A stretch of DNA of 32,171 bases from an uncultured Woeseia sp. (GCA_913031125.1 CAJWFK010000032.1:1-32171), one strand, 5' to 3'; numbered from the stretch's first letter, positions 6,784-16,054 are shown. Notes: generated by a model from the sequence alone, not told the origin. Translations and numbers: made by a program.

Positions 6784-9525
6784 TTAGTCGCCCCAATCAA
6801 CCCGGAATCGTAATCCAAATTCCCGAGGACGCATGGTCCATACTTGGTGAGCACGCTCATACTGTCCTGCATGTCCCCATTGCCAGCCGGAACCACCCTG
6901 ATAAATCTCTGGTCTTTCATCGGTGAGGTTGTTGACATAGAGGTCAAGCTGCCAACCTTCTGGTGACCGGAGACCAATTCTAGCATCAGCGACCGTGTAT
7001 GCGTCATTGGTAAACTGCGGGTAGAAACAGCTTTCGTCACATGGCTGCAGTTTACTAACTTGTTCACCTGAGTAAGACATCTGTCCTCGGACAAACATTT
7101 CACCACCCGCGACTAGTTGTGTTGGCCAAGTGTAGGTGGCCCATAATGATCCTTGGAATTTCGGGTTGTTAGGTGTCCGCATACCTTTTTCAAGGCCCGA
7201 TTTTTCATCAGTTGTGTCGAGCTCTGCTTCGATCCACTGCGCGTTACCGGAAACAACCCAGCCGTCAGCCGGAACCCAGTCCACTTCTGCCTGCACACCT
7301 TGTATATGTGCATCCCCAACGTTACCTACAAGTGACACCCAGGGTAGTTCACCCTCTGTCGGGCATTCTGGCCACGGATCGCTTGTTACTACGCACGTAC
7401 CGGAACTCGGGTCGACTGCCTGGTGAATATAATCATTCCAGGACATGTAGAACCCGGTGACGTTGAGCTGCAGCGAGTCATCTGCCCATCGACTTCTTAA
7501 ACCAACTTCATAGTTAGCGAGCTCATCGGGCTCCCAGTTCTGGCCCCAGAGCGTTCGACTCCAGTCAGTATTCTTGTTAGCTCGGTTGACACCGCCTGGT
7601 CGGAAACCAACGCTGTAACTCGCATACACCATCTTGTCATCATCGATGGTCCACTTGACAGCAGCCTTTGGAACAAACTCGCTAAGTTCCGCGTACTGGG
7701 GCAACTCATTACCCTGCCATCGATTTTGGATGTATCCGCCAGTTTGACGGCCGTCAGGGCCGGTGTGGCCCGCTAGCATTTTGACATAGGTTTTGGTGTT
7801 GTCTTGCTCGAACCAGCGACCGCCAAGTGTCACATCGACGCTATCAGTCATGTGCCATGTCATTTCACCGAACACGGCTTTCATGCCCCAGTCTGTAGCA
7901 TCACGGGAATCCCAGTAGTGGTCAGCATTTTGTAGCGCGCTCAAAACAGCCGTCGCACCACCTGCGGTTCCTAGGATTGCGGAGCTTCCACCACTGCCGC
8001 AAGTCCAGCCACCTGCTCCTGGCCAGGCACCGGTTGCACAGTCCTGCATGAAGTTATATGACATGGACTGGTTAAACGGTACGTCGTCACTGGCCATCCA
8101 GACGGAGTTCCAGTTATCTGATGAATCTTCATAGTAGAGGCCCGCTAACCAGCTAAATGTCTCGCCTTCATGGGAAAGCCGGATTTCCTGTGTGAACCTA
8201 TCCTGCCATTCAGGGCCATATCCGACACCGTTTAGATCAGGTAACTGCGTGTTGTCGCCGGACGGGTTCACGGCCGGGAATACACAATAGACTGGTGCAT
8301 ACACAGCTCTGCCGGTCTGTTGATTTTCCCACAACCAATAGTAGAAATAACCGTAACTTGGGGCGCCCAAATCAGCCCATGCTCCTTTATCCGTACAGTA
8401 ATTTCGAGTCATGTAGTACTTGTAGTACATCGTGTTGTCGACTTTGAATGTACGCTGGTTTTCGTAAAAACTTGTCGCTGATACTAACTGCGCGAAGCCG
8501 AGGTCAGCCTCGATCGTTAGTGACGCCATATTCCAGTCTGAGTGTGACTCATTCTTAACAAAGCCTATTGTCTCAAGGTCTCCAACGTAGGGGTTATAGT
8601 GAGAGCTACCCTGTGAATTGGTCTCACCATCATGATAGGCCAATGTCGCTGCGAAACTGTCACCAACCTCCCAGCGTGCGGAGATTCTGAAGTTGTCTAT
8701 ATCTGCCCTGTTCCAGTTTTCCTCGGCGGTGCTTGCATTGTCCCCTTGACCCCATTCTAGGCGGGAGCATCCCCAGCTACGTGCTCCGCCGCCATTGGCA
8801 CAGTTTTCTGCCGCTGTCTGGCCGATCCAGGTATCAGGTTGATTACCGAGAACGTTGTCTACATAGCCACCATCCCTAGCCGACTGAGCAGCTATTCGAA
8901 TCGCGAATGTGTCTTCGATAAGGGGTAAGTTCAGCACGCCAGTAATACTGTGACTGGCGTCGCTAGTGTGGCCGGTCTTAATTTGTGAATCGAGACTAGC
9001 AGAGAACGCTGAGGTATCAGGCTTGTTAGTAATTACTCGGAGCGTTCCGGATTGGGCTGCCGCACCAAATAATGTGCCTTGTGGTCCGGACAAGGCTTCT
9101 ACTCGTGAGACGTCCATCATACGAATATCAGGGGAGGCACCATTAGTGGCTGTGATCGGTATTTCGTCTAAGTAGACTGATGCGCTGGAGGTAGCAGTAA
9201 AGCTGCCAGTGGTCGTGTTAACCCCACGGAACACTACAAAGTTGTCGCCACCGGTATTGAAATTGATCCAGTTAACCGATGGTACGAACCGCGTATAGTC
9301 TTCTGTATTTAGGGCACCCATTTCCAGAAGCATAGATTCTGGCATCGCCTGGATACTACCGGCGACATCTTGCAGATTCGCCTCTCGTTTCGTTGCCGTA
9401 ACGATAATCTCTTCAAGCGTAAGGCCATCGCCGTCGTCTTGGGCTAATGCTGCTCCGGGCGGCACGAGCGCGGTAGATACAGCGGCTGCAATTGGACTAA
9501 TGGAATTGGGTTTTGTGTGGCTCAT
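6784..9525 (-). CDS. TonB-dependent outer-membrane receptor
   Basis: The 913-residue protein has a secretory signal peptide (cleavage probably after ALA-Q near residue 29) and a TonB-box-like segment EEIIVTATKRE near residues 38-48. A plug domain follows to about residue 170 (VEALSGPQGTLFGAAAQSGTLRVITNKP). A 22-strand-type barrel fills the rest, with many alternating aromatic strands and a C-terminal FGLRFRVDW. Such receptors move substrates too large or scarce for porins across the outer membrane using TonB-ExbBD energy. Several extracellular-loop-like regions hold paired cysteines (NCANGG...WGC, CVVTSDPWPEC, CDESC). The subfamily resembles receptors often found near TPR-sulfotransferase and tryptophan-halogenase homologues. 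The ligand cannot be read from sequence. A 228-base leader with candidate operator sites precedes it, and a strong terminator follows. Confidence 0.95.
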   Translation of the reverse strand: MSHTKPNSISPIAAAVSTALVPPGAALAQDDGDGLTLEEIIVTATKREANLQDVAGSIQAMPESMLLEMGALNTEDYTRFVPSVNWINFNTGGDNFVVFRGVNTTTGSFTATSSASVYLDEIPITATNGASPDIRMMDVSRVEALSGPQGTLFGAAAQSGTLRVITNKPDTSAFSASLDSQIKTGHTSDASHSITGVLNLPLIEDTFAIRIAAQSARDGGYVDNVLGNQPDTWIGQTAAENCANGGGARSWGCSRLEWGQGDNASTAEENWNRADIDNFRISARWEVGDSFAATLAYHDGETNSQGSSHYNPYVGDLETIGFVKNESHSDWNMASLTIEADLGFAQLVSATSFYENQRTFKVDNTMYYKYYMTRNYCTDKGAWADLGAPSYGYFYYWLWENQQTGRAVYAPVYCVFPAVNPSGDNTQLPDLNGVGYGPEWQDRFTQEIRLSHEGETFSWLAGLYYEDSSDNWNSVWMASDDVPFNQSMSYNFMQDCATGAWPGAGGWTCGSGGSSAILGTAGGATAVLSALQNADHYWDSRDATDWGMKAVFGEMTWHMTDSVDVTLGGRWFEQDNTKTYVKMLAGHTGPDGRQTGGYIQNRWQGNELPQYAELSEFVPKAAVKWTIDDDKMVYASYSVGFRPGGVNRANKNTDWSRTLWGQNWEPDELANYEVGLRSRWADDSLQLNVTGFYMSWNDYIHQAVDPSSGTCVVTSDPWPECPTEGELPWVSLVGNVGDAHIQGVQAEVDWVPADGWVVSGNAQWIEAELDTTDEKSGLEKGMRTPNNPKFQGSLWATYTWPTQLVAGGEMFVRGQMSYSGEQVSKLQPCDESCFYPQFTNDAYTVADARIGLRSPEGWQLDLYVNNLTDERPEIYQGGSGWQWGHAGQYERAHQVWTMRPREFGLRFRVDWGD

Positions 9526-9623
9526 CTTTTGCTCCCCTTTGAGTGATGAACAAAACAGTATAAAAATCGGGCGATTACGACCCTAATATAAGCATGAAGT
9601 CCATCTAATTTCAAACACAGATG

Positions 9624-9645
9624 ATAGAAGTTCTATATTATAGAA
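9624..9645. promoter_or_regulatory. candidate operator: three alternating TTCTAT half-sites upstream of the TonB receptor
   Basis: Two interlocked perfect palindromes share a centre half-site: ATAGAA-G-TTCTAT (9624-9636) and TTCTATA-T-TATAGAA (9631-9645). This gives three copies of the same hexamer in alternating orientation with one-base gaps. They lie about 100 bases upstream of the receptor start, in the 228-base gap between the TPR-sulfotransferase stop and the receptor ATG. That position suits a repressor or activator controlling the receptor. The rest of the gap is A+T-rich with no gene visible. Confidence 0.4.
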
Positions 9646-9753
9646 TCACTGCGTCAGTTACTAATCAACTTGTGCTCTAAGTTATTGGTTTTAATAAAGA
9701 GGACCGTTCTACATTATATAGTTCGTATATTGTTACTTAGTGGACAAAGGGCC

Positions 9754-11715
9754 TTAACTGAATCGAATGGGACGTTCGCGCTTAGGCAGCTTTTCTAGTA
9801 CTGGTTCAAGAGTTTCTATCAGGTCCCCTAAATGGGATTCATAATGACGCCAGGTATTGACGGAAGTTTTATATATAGGTTTCCTCACCTGCTCCGAACT
9901 TGCTGATTTCACTGAGCGGTCGGTTTCATAAAATCTGACGCACGATTCCTCCCAATCTAGTTCGCAATAGTCGAGGATTCGACGTACCTGTCCCTCGAGA
10001 TCGGCGACCACTTCTTCATAATGAACATCCAGTATCTTACCGGGAAGCACTGTATGCCAATGATCCATAATCCTTTGGTATTGGACATAGTATTCACCAA
10101 GTTCGACAAGGTCATAGGTGAACGGTTGACCCGAAGCAAACAATTGTTTATAGCTGCCATAACAACTATCTAATGGATGGCGCCGGGCATTGATGAATTT
10201 AGCGTTGGGTAAAATGAGGCTAGTTACTCCCACGTGGATGAAGTTGTTGGGGTTCTTATCCGTAAAAAACGGCCGGTCACCCCGATGGTGGCTCGCACGC
10301 TCAATATACTCCTCCCCAAGTTTCCGATAGTCGTCCGTTTCCAGGTCTTTAACGGATATCGGATAGCGAGTCGCCGGAGTTGTAAGGGTTGGATTGGATC
10401 GAATCGTTCTGCCTAATTCAGCTAGTTCGTGGGTTCCATCGACTAGGGAGTGACTGGAGAGTATTTGTTCTAACAAAGTAGAGCCTGAACGGGGCAGTCC
10501 AATAATAAAAATCGGTGCCGGGTCCGGATTGCCATGACCATCATGCTCTTCAAAAAATTGTTGTGTGAAAACCTGCAACGACAGGTCCACTTTTTCTTCA
10601 TTTTCTACACGATCATAAAATTCCGTTTCTCTCCGGAGTTTGTTGCACGCATCAATAAACTCAAAAGAGCGGTCATATTCCTTCCGGCCCTCAAATTCCA
10701 GACCAAGGGCGTTATTCAGCTGGACTATTCCCTCTGGCGTTATGCGCTCATCCTCCAGAAGAGACAGCATCGTATCGACCTCGTCGTCTTCAAACCGAAA
10801 TGTTTTGAGATTTGCCAGATTCCAGTAGGCTTCCGCGTACAAGGGATTCACTTCTATACTTTTTTTGTACGCGGAGATTGCACCTGGTTGATCGCCAAAT
10901 GCGCGACACGCATTTCCTTTACCACACATGGCCCCGACATGATTAGGCTCTATTTCTATTGCTTTATCGTAATAGCCGATTGCCTCTTCATGTTTTCCTG
11001 AGGCCGCAGTCCCGGCAGCGAGCCAGATATAGCCATCGAACGAGTGAGGTTTCAATTTGATTAGCGTGTTCGCACTCTGGATAACATCATCGTAATTCTC
11101 TTGCTCTAGTTGCACCCCGCAGAGATCGTTCCAGGCTCGACTATATCCTGGCGATACCTTAACCGCCTGTCGCAGGAATTTTTCGGCTTCCGCAAACTGT
11201 TTTTGTTTTATTCCGAGCTGTGCCCATAAGCGCATCGCAGTAACATTATCGGGATGTCGAGTGAGAATCTGACGGTAGATTTGTTCAGCTTCTGCAAATT
11301 TTTCTTCCTTTTCCAATTCAACAGCTTTAGCAATATCCTTATTATCCTGATCGAGCTCCATAAACTCTTCTTTTAGTTTCTGGGCGTCATTTGTCTTACC
11401 CAGATGCAAAAATACTTGTCCCAACTTGATACGAGACCTTTGCAGGCTGGGGTCCAGCTTCAGAGCCATTTGGAAGGCATCTACCGCATCAGGTAAATTA
11501 CCCTGCGCCATTAATAGTTCGCCGTTAACCTCATGTGGGCGTGCAAATTGTGGATATAACGACATCGCTTTTTTGATTCGGCTATTTGCATCATCAAACT
11601 TTTTTAGAGTTGTTAGTGCTTTTCCTGATAGACACAGTACGTTGGCATCATTTGGCTGGGCGGCCAGCATATCTGCACAGATAGCCTCAGCGGACTCTGC
11701 CTGATCGCTCTGCAA
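9754..11715 (-). CDS. TPR-repeat sulfotransferase
   Basis: The protein combines about ten tetratricopeptide repeats (roughly residues 1-340, with recurrent A..Y..A....P motifs) with a C-terminal sulfotransferase domain (about 390-640). The PAPS 5'-phosphosulfate loop is LPRSGSTLLEQILSSH and the 3'-phosphate site is INARRHPLDSCYGSY. The family moves sulfate from PAPS to a hydroxyl or amine acceptor and is plausibly cytoplasmic; the TPR part usually binds a protein or peptide partner. The start is uncertain. TTG at 11715 has no well-spaced ribosome site, but the frame stays open upstream and continues the TPR-like sequence (ISQEIAQRFQEAQKLLQSDQ) to an ATT codon at 11758-11760. A GGAG lies seven bases before that ATT, so the true protein is probably about 15 residues longer. 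It follows the MetF-like gene by only 32 bases from that ATT. Confidence 0.9.
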   Translation of the reverse strand: MQSDQAESAEAICADMLAAQPNDANVLCLSGKALTTLKKFDDANSRIKKAMSLYPQFARPHEVNGELLMAQGNLPDAVDAFQMALKLDPSLQRSRIKLGQVFLHLGKTNDAQKLKEEFMELDQDNKDIAKAVELEKEEKFAEAEQIYRQILTRHPDNVTAMRLWAQLGIKQKQFAEAEKFLRQAVKVSPGYSRAWNDLCGVQLEQENYDDVIQSANTLIKLKPHSFDGYIWLAAGTAASGKHEEAIGYYDKAIEIEPNHVGAMCGKGNACRAFGDQPGAISAYKKSIEVNPLYAEAYWNLANLKTFRFEDDEVDTMLSLLEDERITPEGIVQLNNALGLEFEGRKEYDRSFEFIDACNKLRRETEFYDRVENEEKVDLSLQVFTQQFFEEHDGHGNPDPAPIFIIGLPRSGSTLLEQILSSHSLVDGTHELAELGRTIRSNPTLTTPATRYPISVKDLETDDYRKLGEEYIERASHHRGDRPFFTDKNPNNFIHVGVTSLILPNAKFINARRHPLDSCYGSYKQLFASGQPFTYDLVELGEYYVQYQRIMDHWHTVLPGKILDVHYEEVVADLEGQVRRILDYCELDWEESCVRFYETDRSVKSASSEQVRKPIYKTSVNTWRHYESHLGDLIETLEPVLEKLPKRERPIRFS

Positions 11716-11792
11716 AAGTTTTTGCGCTTCCTGAAAACGTTGTGCTATTTCCTGGGAAATTGTCGTTCTCCAAATTGCTTAAAATAGACTAG

Positions 11793-12665
11793 TTAATTTG
11801 TCCGCACACCAGACGCGTCAATTGCAGCAGGGATATCTTCAAGTTTCCCCATGGTCAAAAGGTTTGCGCCTGATATACCAGGGATAGTCCTGGATTCGCG
11901 TAACATCTCAGCACATATTGTTACACCCTCAGACTCGGGGTTGGAAGCTTGATCCATTCGCTCGATAACAAAATCTGGTACCAGCGCGCCTTTGATATTG
12001 TCGCGCATCCAGCGGGCCACATCGGCTGATGGTAAGGGCGACAAGGAGACTATGAAGTTGACACTGTGCGTTAGCTTAGATGCAACGATTTGGCTCATAT
12101 ATTTTCTTAGAACTTCCATATCGAAACAAATCTGTAATTGTATAAAGTTGCTGCCCGCCTCACATTTTCTGATGAGATTTTTTGGTACCCAGTTAAGATC
12201 TGGCTCAAATATTTCTGCATTAGCCCCGATATGAAAATCGGAGACGACCGATGAATTCGTATCTTCTTTTAAACTATTTATATAAGCCATGAATTCCAAT
12301 GCAGTCGTATCAAATACATTTTTTATTCCGACCTTGGGACTTTTTAGAATCTTTGTACCTCGGCGGATTAGCACGCTTGTAACACCAAGTGCAGTAGCCC
12401 CCATAAAATCTTTTTCCAGAGCGATGCGATTCCGGTCACGACAATTCATGTGAACGATTGGGTCTATACCTTGCTGGATCAAAAGAGCTGCCGTGGCAAT
12501 CGCACCGATCGGTTCCTGGATACTGTCGGTGACCTGCACTCCATCTACGGCGGACTTTAGGATTGCCGCTTGTTTAAGCAAAGTGCTTGGGTCGGAAACA
12601 TCGGCCATATTTAAATGGGCCGTGACCACAAAGTCTTTGGTTTTAAGGGAATCTTTAAAAGTCAT
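11793..12665 (-). CDS. methylenetetrahydrofolate-reductase-like protein with altered active-site residues
   Basis: The 290-residue product has the MetF/MTHFR barrel pattern: DGVQVTDSIQEP near residue 42, HMNCRDRNRIALEKDFMGA near 72, GVTSVLI near 95, FIQLQICFD near 174 and GISGANL near the end. MTHFRs reduce 5,10-methylene- to 5-methyl-tetrahydrofolate with FAD. Two positions that are normally acidic differ here. The usual glutamate in the first strand (the FEFFPP- or AELxPP-like segment) reads VVTAHLN with histidine 17, and the usual GD after the fourth strand reads RRGT (residues 101-104). It may bind folate or flavin without normal reductase activity, or act on another substrate. It lies seven bases after the halogenase gene, so the two are co-transcribed. 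This is not a typical metF context. Confidence 0.8.
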   Translation of the reverse strand: MTFKDSLKTKDFVVTAHLNMADVSDPSTLLKQAAILKSAVDGVQVTDSIQEPIGAIATAALLIQQGIDPIVHMNCRDRNRIALEKDFMGATALGVTSVLIRRGTKILKSPKVGIKNVFDTTALEFMAYINSLKEDTNSSVVSDFHIGANAEIFEPDLNWVPKNLIRKCEAGSNFIQLQICFDMEVLRKYMSQIVASKLTHSVNFIVSLSPLPSADVARWMRDNIKGALVPDFVIERMDQASNPESEGVTICAEMLRESRTIPGISGANLLTMGKLEDIPAAIDASGVRTN

Positions 12666-12672
12666 TCTAGGC

Positions 12673-14277
12673 TCAAGACTTTGGATAATCCTGCATGCCG
12701 ACCATACGTTTTAGCCAGATGTCATGTGGTGGCAGTTTGTCGCCAGCGGTGTTAACAGTATCAAGAACCCTTTTATGTACCGCAGGACGTGGGCGGTTTT
12801 TACCGAACCATTCGTCACATTCATCGCGGAGAAAGTCCATTCCGTAGAGGATTGCCTCGTAACTATGGTGATTCCACAAACGCCCGGTATCCACGGGTGT
12901 TCTTTGGTCAGAGGAGGCATCTCCGAAGGCACTCGGGCTCTCTGGCTGTCCGGGGAAAAAAGGATCAATAAAATCAGATATGGAAGGAGGCTTGATTTTC
13001 CAGTAGTCCAGTTTTGACTGAAGTCGCGTATTGACCCGACCTGGCTGGCCTACCTCACGCCAGAAATCGGTATCAGTTCGATTTGTCAGGCAGTAGTGCA
13101 TGTTAATGAAGTCAAGAATTTCGTAATACCGGTTTTGTATAAGTCGGTTGAACCGGAAGGCGAGGGGCTCCATATCGTCGCCGTAAGGAAAATGTTCTAC
13201 AAGGAGCTCGGCTGCAAGTTCGTTTAAGTAAAGTCCTGTTGATTCCAGGGGCTCGAGAAAACCACCTGAGAGGCCTATCGCGATGCAATTTTTAAACCAT
13301 GCTCTTTCCCGCATGCCGACTTTAAATTTGACTAGGCGGGTATCGAGGTTTTTTGCATGCGGACCCTCATATGCATGCAATTCACGTTCAGCATCATTCT
13401 CGCTGATAAAGGCGCTCGAATGCACATAACCAATGCCGCGCCTATTTTGTAACGGAATATCCCAAACCCATCCTGCGGATAGGGCAGTTGCCATCGTGTG
13501 GGGACGGATAGCACCCGAATAATAAGTTTCATAGGGAACGGGCATCACCACCGCACGATCACATAGTAACCATTCAGAAAAGTCGATCCAATCTACCCCA
13601 AGTTTTTTTTCTATGAGTAGAGAAGCAAAGCCGGTGCAGTCGATAAAAAGATCAGCATTTAGGTTTTTCCCGCCCTCAGTCACGATTTCTGTGATGCTGC
13701 CGGTTTCCGTGATCCGCACATCAACAACATTTTCCAAATAGTGTGTAACACCACGGGCGGTAGAGAAGTCGCGTAAATAGTCGGCATATTTTAGTGCATT
13801 CATGTGAAATGCATAACCGACAGGTATCCCCAGGTTGGTGTCTTCGAGGACTTTTGGTGCGAGGCCCATCTCACACAGGACCGGTTGTGCTGAAATCGTG
13901 TTCATAAAAGGGACTGAACGATCACTCATGAGCCACCGTCGTCCGGAGTTATCGTTAGGACCACCACCAAAGCGGCTAAATGGGTGATGGTAAAATTTGT
14001 TTTTATTATCTAACCAATTCACAAAGCGAATTGACGCCTTAAAGGTCGCGTCTGTTGCTTTCATGAACTCGAGTTCGTTGATGCCGATGGTAGCAAGAGT
14101 ACGGTTAATATTTGGAACTGTGGCTTCGCCAACGCCGATGCGAGGGACATCAGGTGACTCAATCAGGCTCACATCTACGAGCTTTTGATTGCCAGGATTA
14201 AGGGCCGCATTCAGATAAGCCGCTGCTGTCCAGCCTGCTGAACCACCGCCAACGACGAGAACCTGCTTTCTGCGCAT
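12673..14277 (-). CDS. flavin-dependent tryptophan-halogenase family protein
   Basis: The 534-residue protein carries the diagnostic features of FADH2-dependent tryptophan halogenases: N-terminal Rossmann motif VVGGGSAGWTAAAYL, the invariant lysine in TFKASIRFVNW (Lys80), the WxWxIP signature as WVWDIP (270-275), and the LEPLEST stretch with the catalytic-type glutamate (Glu345). Family members use reduced flavin, O2 and halide to make hypohalous acid, which is held by the lysine while it halogenates an indole or phenol. All catalytic residues I can place are present, so activity is plausible. Many bacterial homologues beside TonB receptors have no known product. It begins 11 bases after the 2OG oxygenase stop and ends seven bases before the MetF-like gene. 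No flavin reductase is adjacent. Confidence 0.92.
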   Translation of the reverse strand: MRRKQVLVVGGGSAGWTAAAYLNAALNPGNQKLVDVSLIESPDVPRIGVGEATVPNINRTLATIGINELEFMKATDATFKASIRFVNWLDNKNKFYHHPFSRFGGGPNDNSGRRWLMSDRSVPFMNTISAQPVLCEMGLAPKVLEDTNLGIPVGYAFHMNALKYADYLRDFSTARGVTHYLENVVDVRITETGSITEIVTEGGKNLNADLFIDCTGFASLLIEKKLGVDWIDFSEWLLCDRAVVMPVPYETYYSGAIRPHTMATALSAGWVWDIPLQNRRGIGYVHSSAFISENDAERELHAYEGPHAKNLDTRLVKFKVGMRERAWFKNCIAIGLSGGFLEPLESTGLYLNELAAELLVEHFPYGDDMEPLAFRFNRLIQNRYYEILDFINMHYCLTNRTDTDFWREVGQPGRVNTRLQSKLDYWKIKPPSISDFIDPFFPGQPESPSAFGDASSDQRTPVDTGRLWNHHSYEAILYGMDFLRDECDEWFGKNRPRPAVHKRVLDTVNTAGDKLPPHDIWLKRMVGMQDYPKS

Positions 14278-14288
14278 ATGTTACAACT

Positions 14289-14936
14289 CTAATTTGAGAT
14301 AGCCAGTTTTTCAGGCGGGATTCTAAAAGCAATATCGGCAGATCCGACACTGAGATCTTCAGGGCGGGTACGTTCTGAGTCAGTCGCTAGGGGGCCGGGC
14401 GGCATATAGTCAAAGATAAATGTAATCCGTCCTTCAGCTCCCTTGTTTACTACACTGTGTTGTTTTTGGTTGTTAACTTCATAGGCTTGCCCTGGCTGTA
14501 GCTGGTATGGCCGGCCATTAATAGTAAACCAGACCTTTGGGTTGGTCGTAATAGGCACATGGATACGGTGTGCGCAGTGAAAAGACTGATGTATGTCATT
14601 GTGAGCTTTGATATTGGCCCCAGCAACCAGATTTGCAACAACTGCCCGAATAACTTCCCCGCCTCCCGGATAATGGTTTGTGATGATTTTCTGCATCACA
14701 GGCATGGCTGTGCCTATTAGCCTCTGCCAACCAGGTCCTCTGGTGGAAGCCCCATACGGCCAGTTATTATCATCTAATGCGATCAGCACAATCGACCGGG
14801 TCCGGTCATGCACATAGAATGACTCTTGTCGGGATTTATCTTCATCCCAGGCTATGTCTTCCTGTTCAAGGACCGCATCCCGCAAAGTGTCTGCATCGAC
14901 TGGCCCAAGTTCCCTCAGTGGTATGTTGATATCCAT
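14289..14936 (-). CDS. aspartyl/asparaginyl beta-hydroxylase-like 2OG-Fe(II) oxygenase
   Basis: The 215-residue protein shows the cupin-fold facial triad of the Asp/Asn beta-hydroxylase group: H112-N-D114 in KAHNDIHQSF, His160 in QHSVVN, and the 2-oxoglutarate-binding arginine at about 170 (GRITFIFDY). HRIHVPITTN is the typical strand between them. The family hydroxylates side chains, usually in peptides or proteins, using O2 and 2-oxoglutarate. The frame is open further upstream to 15047, but that would overlap the divergent sulfotransferase. ATG 14936 begins the conserved sequence and leaves a 61-base divergent promoter region, so I chose it. It heads the minus-strand run with the halogenase, MetF-like and TPR-sulfotransferase genes. 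Its domain resembles the C-terminal domain of the fusion gene at 17047. Confidence 0.87.
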   Translation of the reverse strand: MDINIPLRELGPVDADTLRDAVLEQEDIAWDEDKSRQESFYVHDRTRSIVLIALDDNNWPYGASTRGPGWQRLIGTAMPVMQKIITNHYPGGGEVIRAVVANLVAGANIKAHNDIHQSFHCAHRIHVPITTNPKVWFTINGRPYQLQPGQAYEVNNQKQHSVVNKGAEGRITFIFDYMPPGPLATDSERTRPEDLSVGSADIAFRIPPEKLAISN

Positions 14937-14997
14937 TTTTATAATGAGTATGAGATAGTCTAGGAATCTTAACGCGCTAGGACGGGTTGCACAAAAC

Positions 14998-15969
14998 GTG
15001 AGCGATAATTCACATAACCGACTTGCTTTAAACGACGCACGTTTCACCCTGGCTAATGGTAGGACGCGCCCGGAATTTATGCTGATCGGCGCAATGAAGT
15101 GCGGCAGTACATCCTTTGCAAGATACCTATCCGCGCATCCTCAAGTAAAATTATCAGGGCCTAAGGAGCCCCACTATTGGTCTTGGAACAGGTACCCTGC
15201 TAGGTACCAGAATTTTTTCGTCAACGAAAAGCCCATTTTAAACCCGGCGCCCGGGCAGTGCGTAAGTGGTGAATTCTCGACCTCTTCGTTAATTCATCCG
15301 CTGGTACCACGCAGAGTTAAAGCGAATCTTCCAGACCTGAAAATTTTCATTCTTTTAAGGAATCCGGTAGATCGCGCCTATTCACATTTTATGATGTCAC
15401 AGAGAGCAGGGTTAGAGGATGAGTGCACATTTGAGGAAATCGTTCTGCGGGAAATCGAGGAGATACCAAGGCTACTTGAGGCGCATGAGAGAGGTTTTCT
15501 GGATATCGAGGGAGACTCAAAATCATGTTATTCAGCCATTGATGGCAAGCGAATCTGCGTTGCTAAACATATAATAGGACTGCCACAGCATAGAATTCGT
15601 GATGACCTAGATTTGAGAGATTTTTATTATCAAAGTTATATGTTCCGCTCACTTTATTGTGACCAGGTGCATCGCTGGCTGCGCCTGTTTCCGCGCAGAC
15701 AGCTAATGATTATCCAGTCTGAACAATTCTTTGAGCGTAAGGTCGAAACAATGAATCAAGTCGCCGAATTTCTAGGGTTAGAATTTTTCAAATTTGAAAC
15801 AGCACCTCAACTTCAGCGTAGTTGGGATGCCGGGGTTAGGGATGCCTCTAGGCTTCCCCAACCGTATGCCGCAATAGACACTGGCCTGCGAAAAACGCTG
15901 GCACAATTCTTTGACCCCTATAATAAAAAGCTCTATAGGTTGCTCGGGGAAGACTTCGGATGGAGCTGA
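14998..15969 (+). CDS. PAPS-dependent sulfotransferase
   Basis: The 323-residue sulfotransferase has a PAPS 5'-loop in FMLIGAMKCGSTSFARYL (about residues 27-44), the KEPHYW segment next to it, and a 3'-phosphate-binding strand and helix in IFILLRNPVDRAYSHFM. The C-terminal YFD..FY-type ending (LAQFFDPYNKKLYRLLG) matches the Sulfotransfer_1/heparan-sulfotransferase-like group. It is expected to sulfonate a hydroxyl of a small molecule, glycan or tyrosine-like group; the acceptor is unknown. The start is GTG at 14998, 61 bases from the divergent oxygenase start, so both directions probably share a regulatory region. It opens a plus-strand run with the propeller protein and the sulfotransferase/hydroxylase fusion. 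Confidence 0.9.
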   Translation: MSDNSHNRLALNDARFTLANGRTRPEFMLIGAMKCGSTSFARYLSAHPQVKLSGPKEPHYWSWNRYPARYQNFFVNEKPILNPAPGQCVSGEFSTSSLIHPLVPRRVKANLPDLKIFILLRNPVDRAYSHFMMSQRAGLEDECTFEEIVLREIEEIPRLLEAHERGFLDIEGDSKSCYSAIDGKRICVAKHIIGLPQHRIRDDLDLRDFYYQSYMFRSLYCDQVHRWLRLFPRRQLMIIQSEQFFERKVETMNQVAEFLGLEFFKFETAPQLQRSWDAGVRDASRLPQPYAAIDTGLRKTLAQFFDPYNKKLYRLLGEDFGWS

Positions 15970-16054
15970 AGGCTCTGTAGATTGCAGATTGAGACGATTT
16001 ATGCGATACGTTCGCCGGCAGTCACGTTATAGCACCTGAAATGATAAATTCAAG

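Noticed and set aside
6567-7106. 179-codon minus-strand frame overlapping the receptor's 3' end
   Set aside because: It crosses the strong terminator and overlaps the receptor and a Tat gene in another frame, with no recognisable content.
10534-11001. 155-codon plus-strand frame antisense to the TPR-sulfotransferase
   Set aside because: Its position inside TPR coding sequence and its low-complexity hydrophobic product mark it as a shadow.
14937-15047. N-terminal extension of the 2OG oxygenase to 15047
   Set aside because: It would overlap the divergent sulfotransferase start, and the extra 37 residues do not resemble the family. ATG 14936 is the better start.
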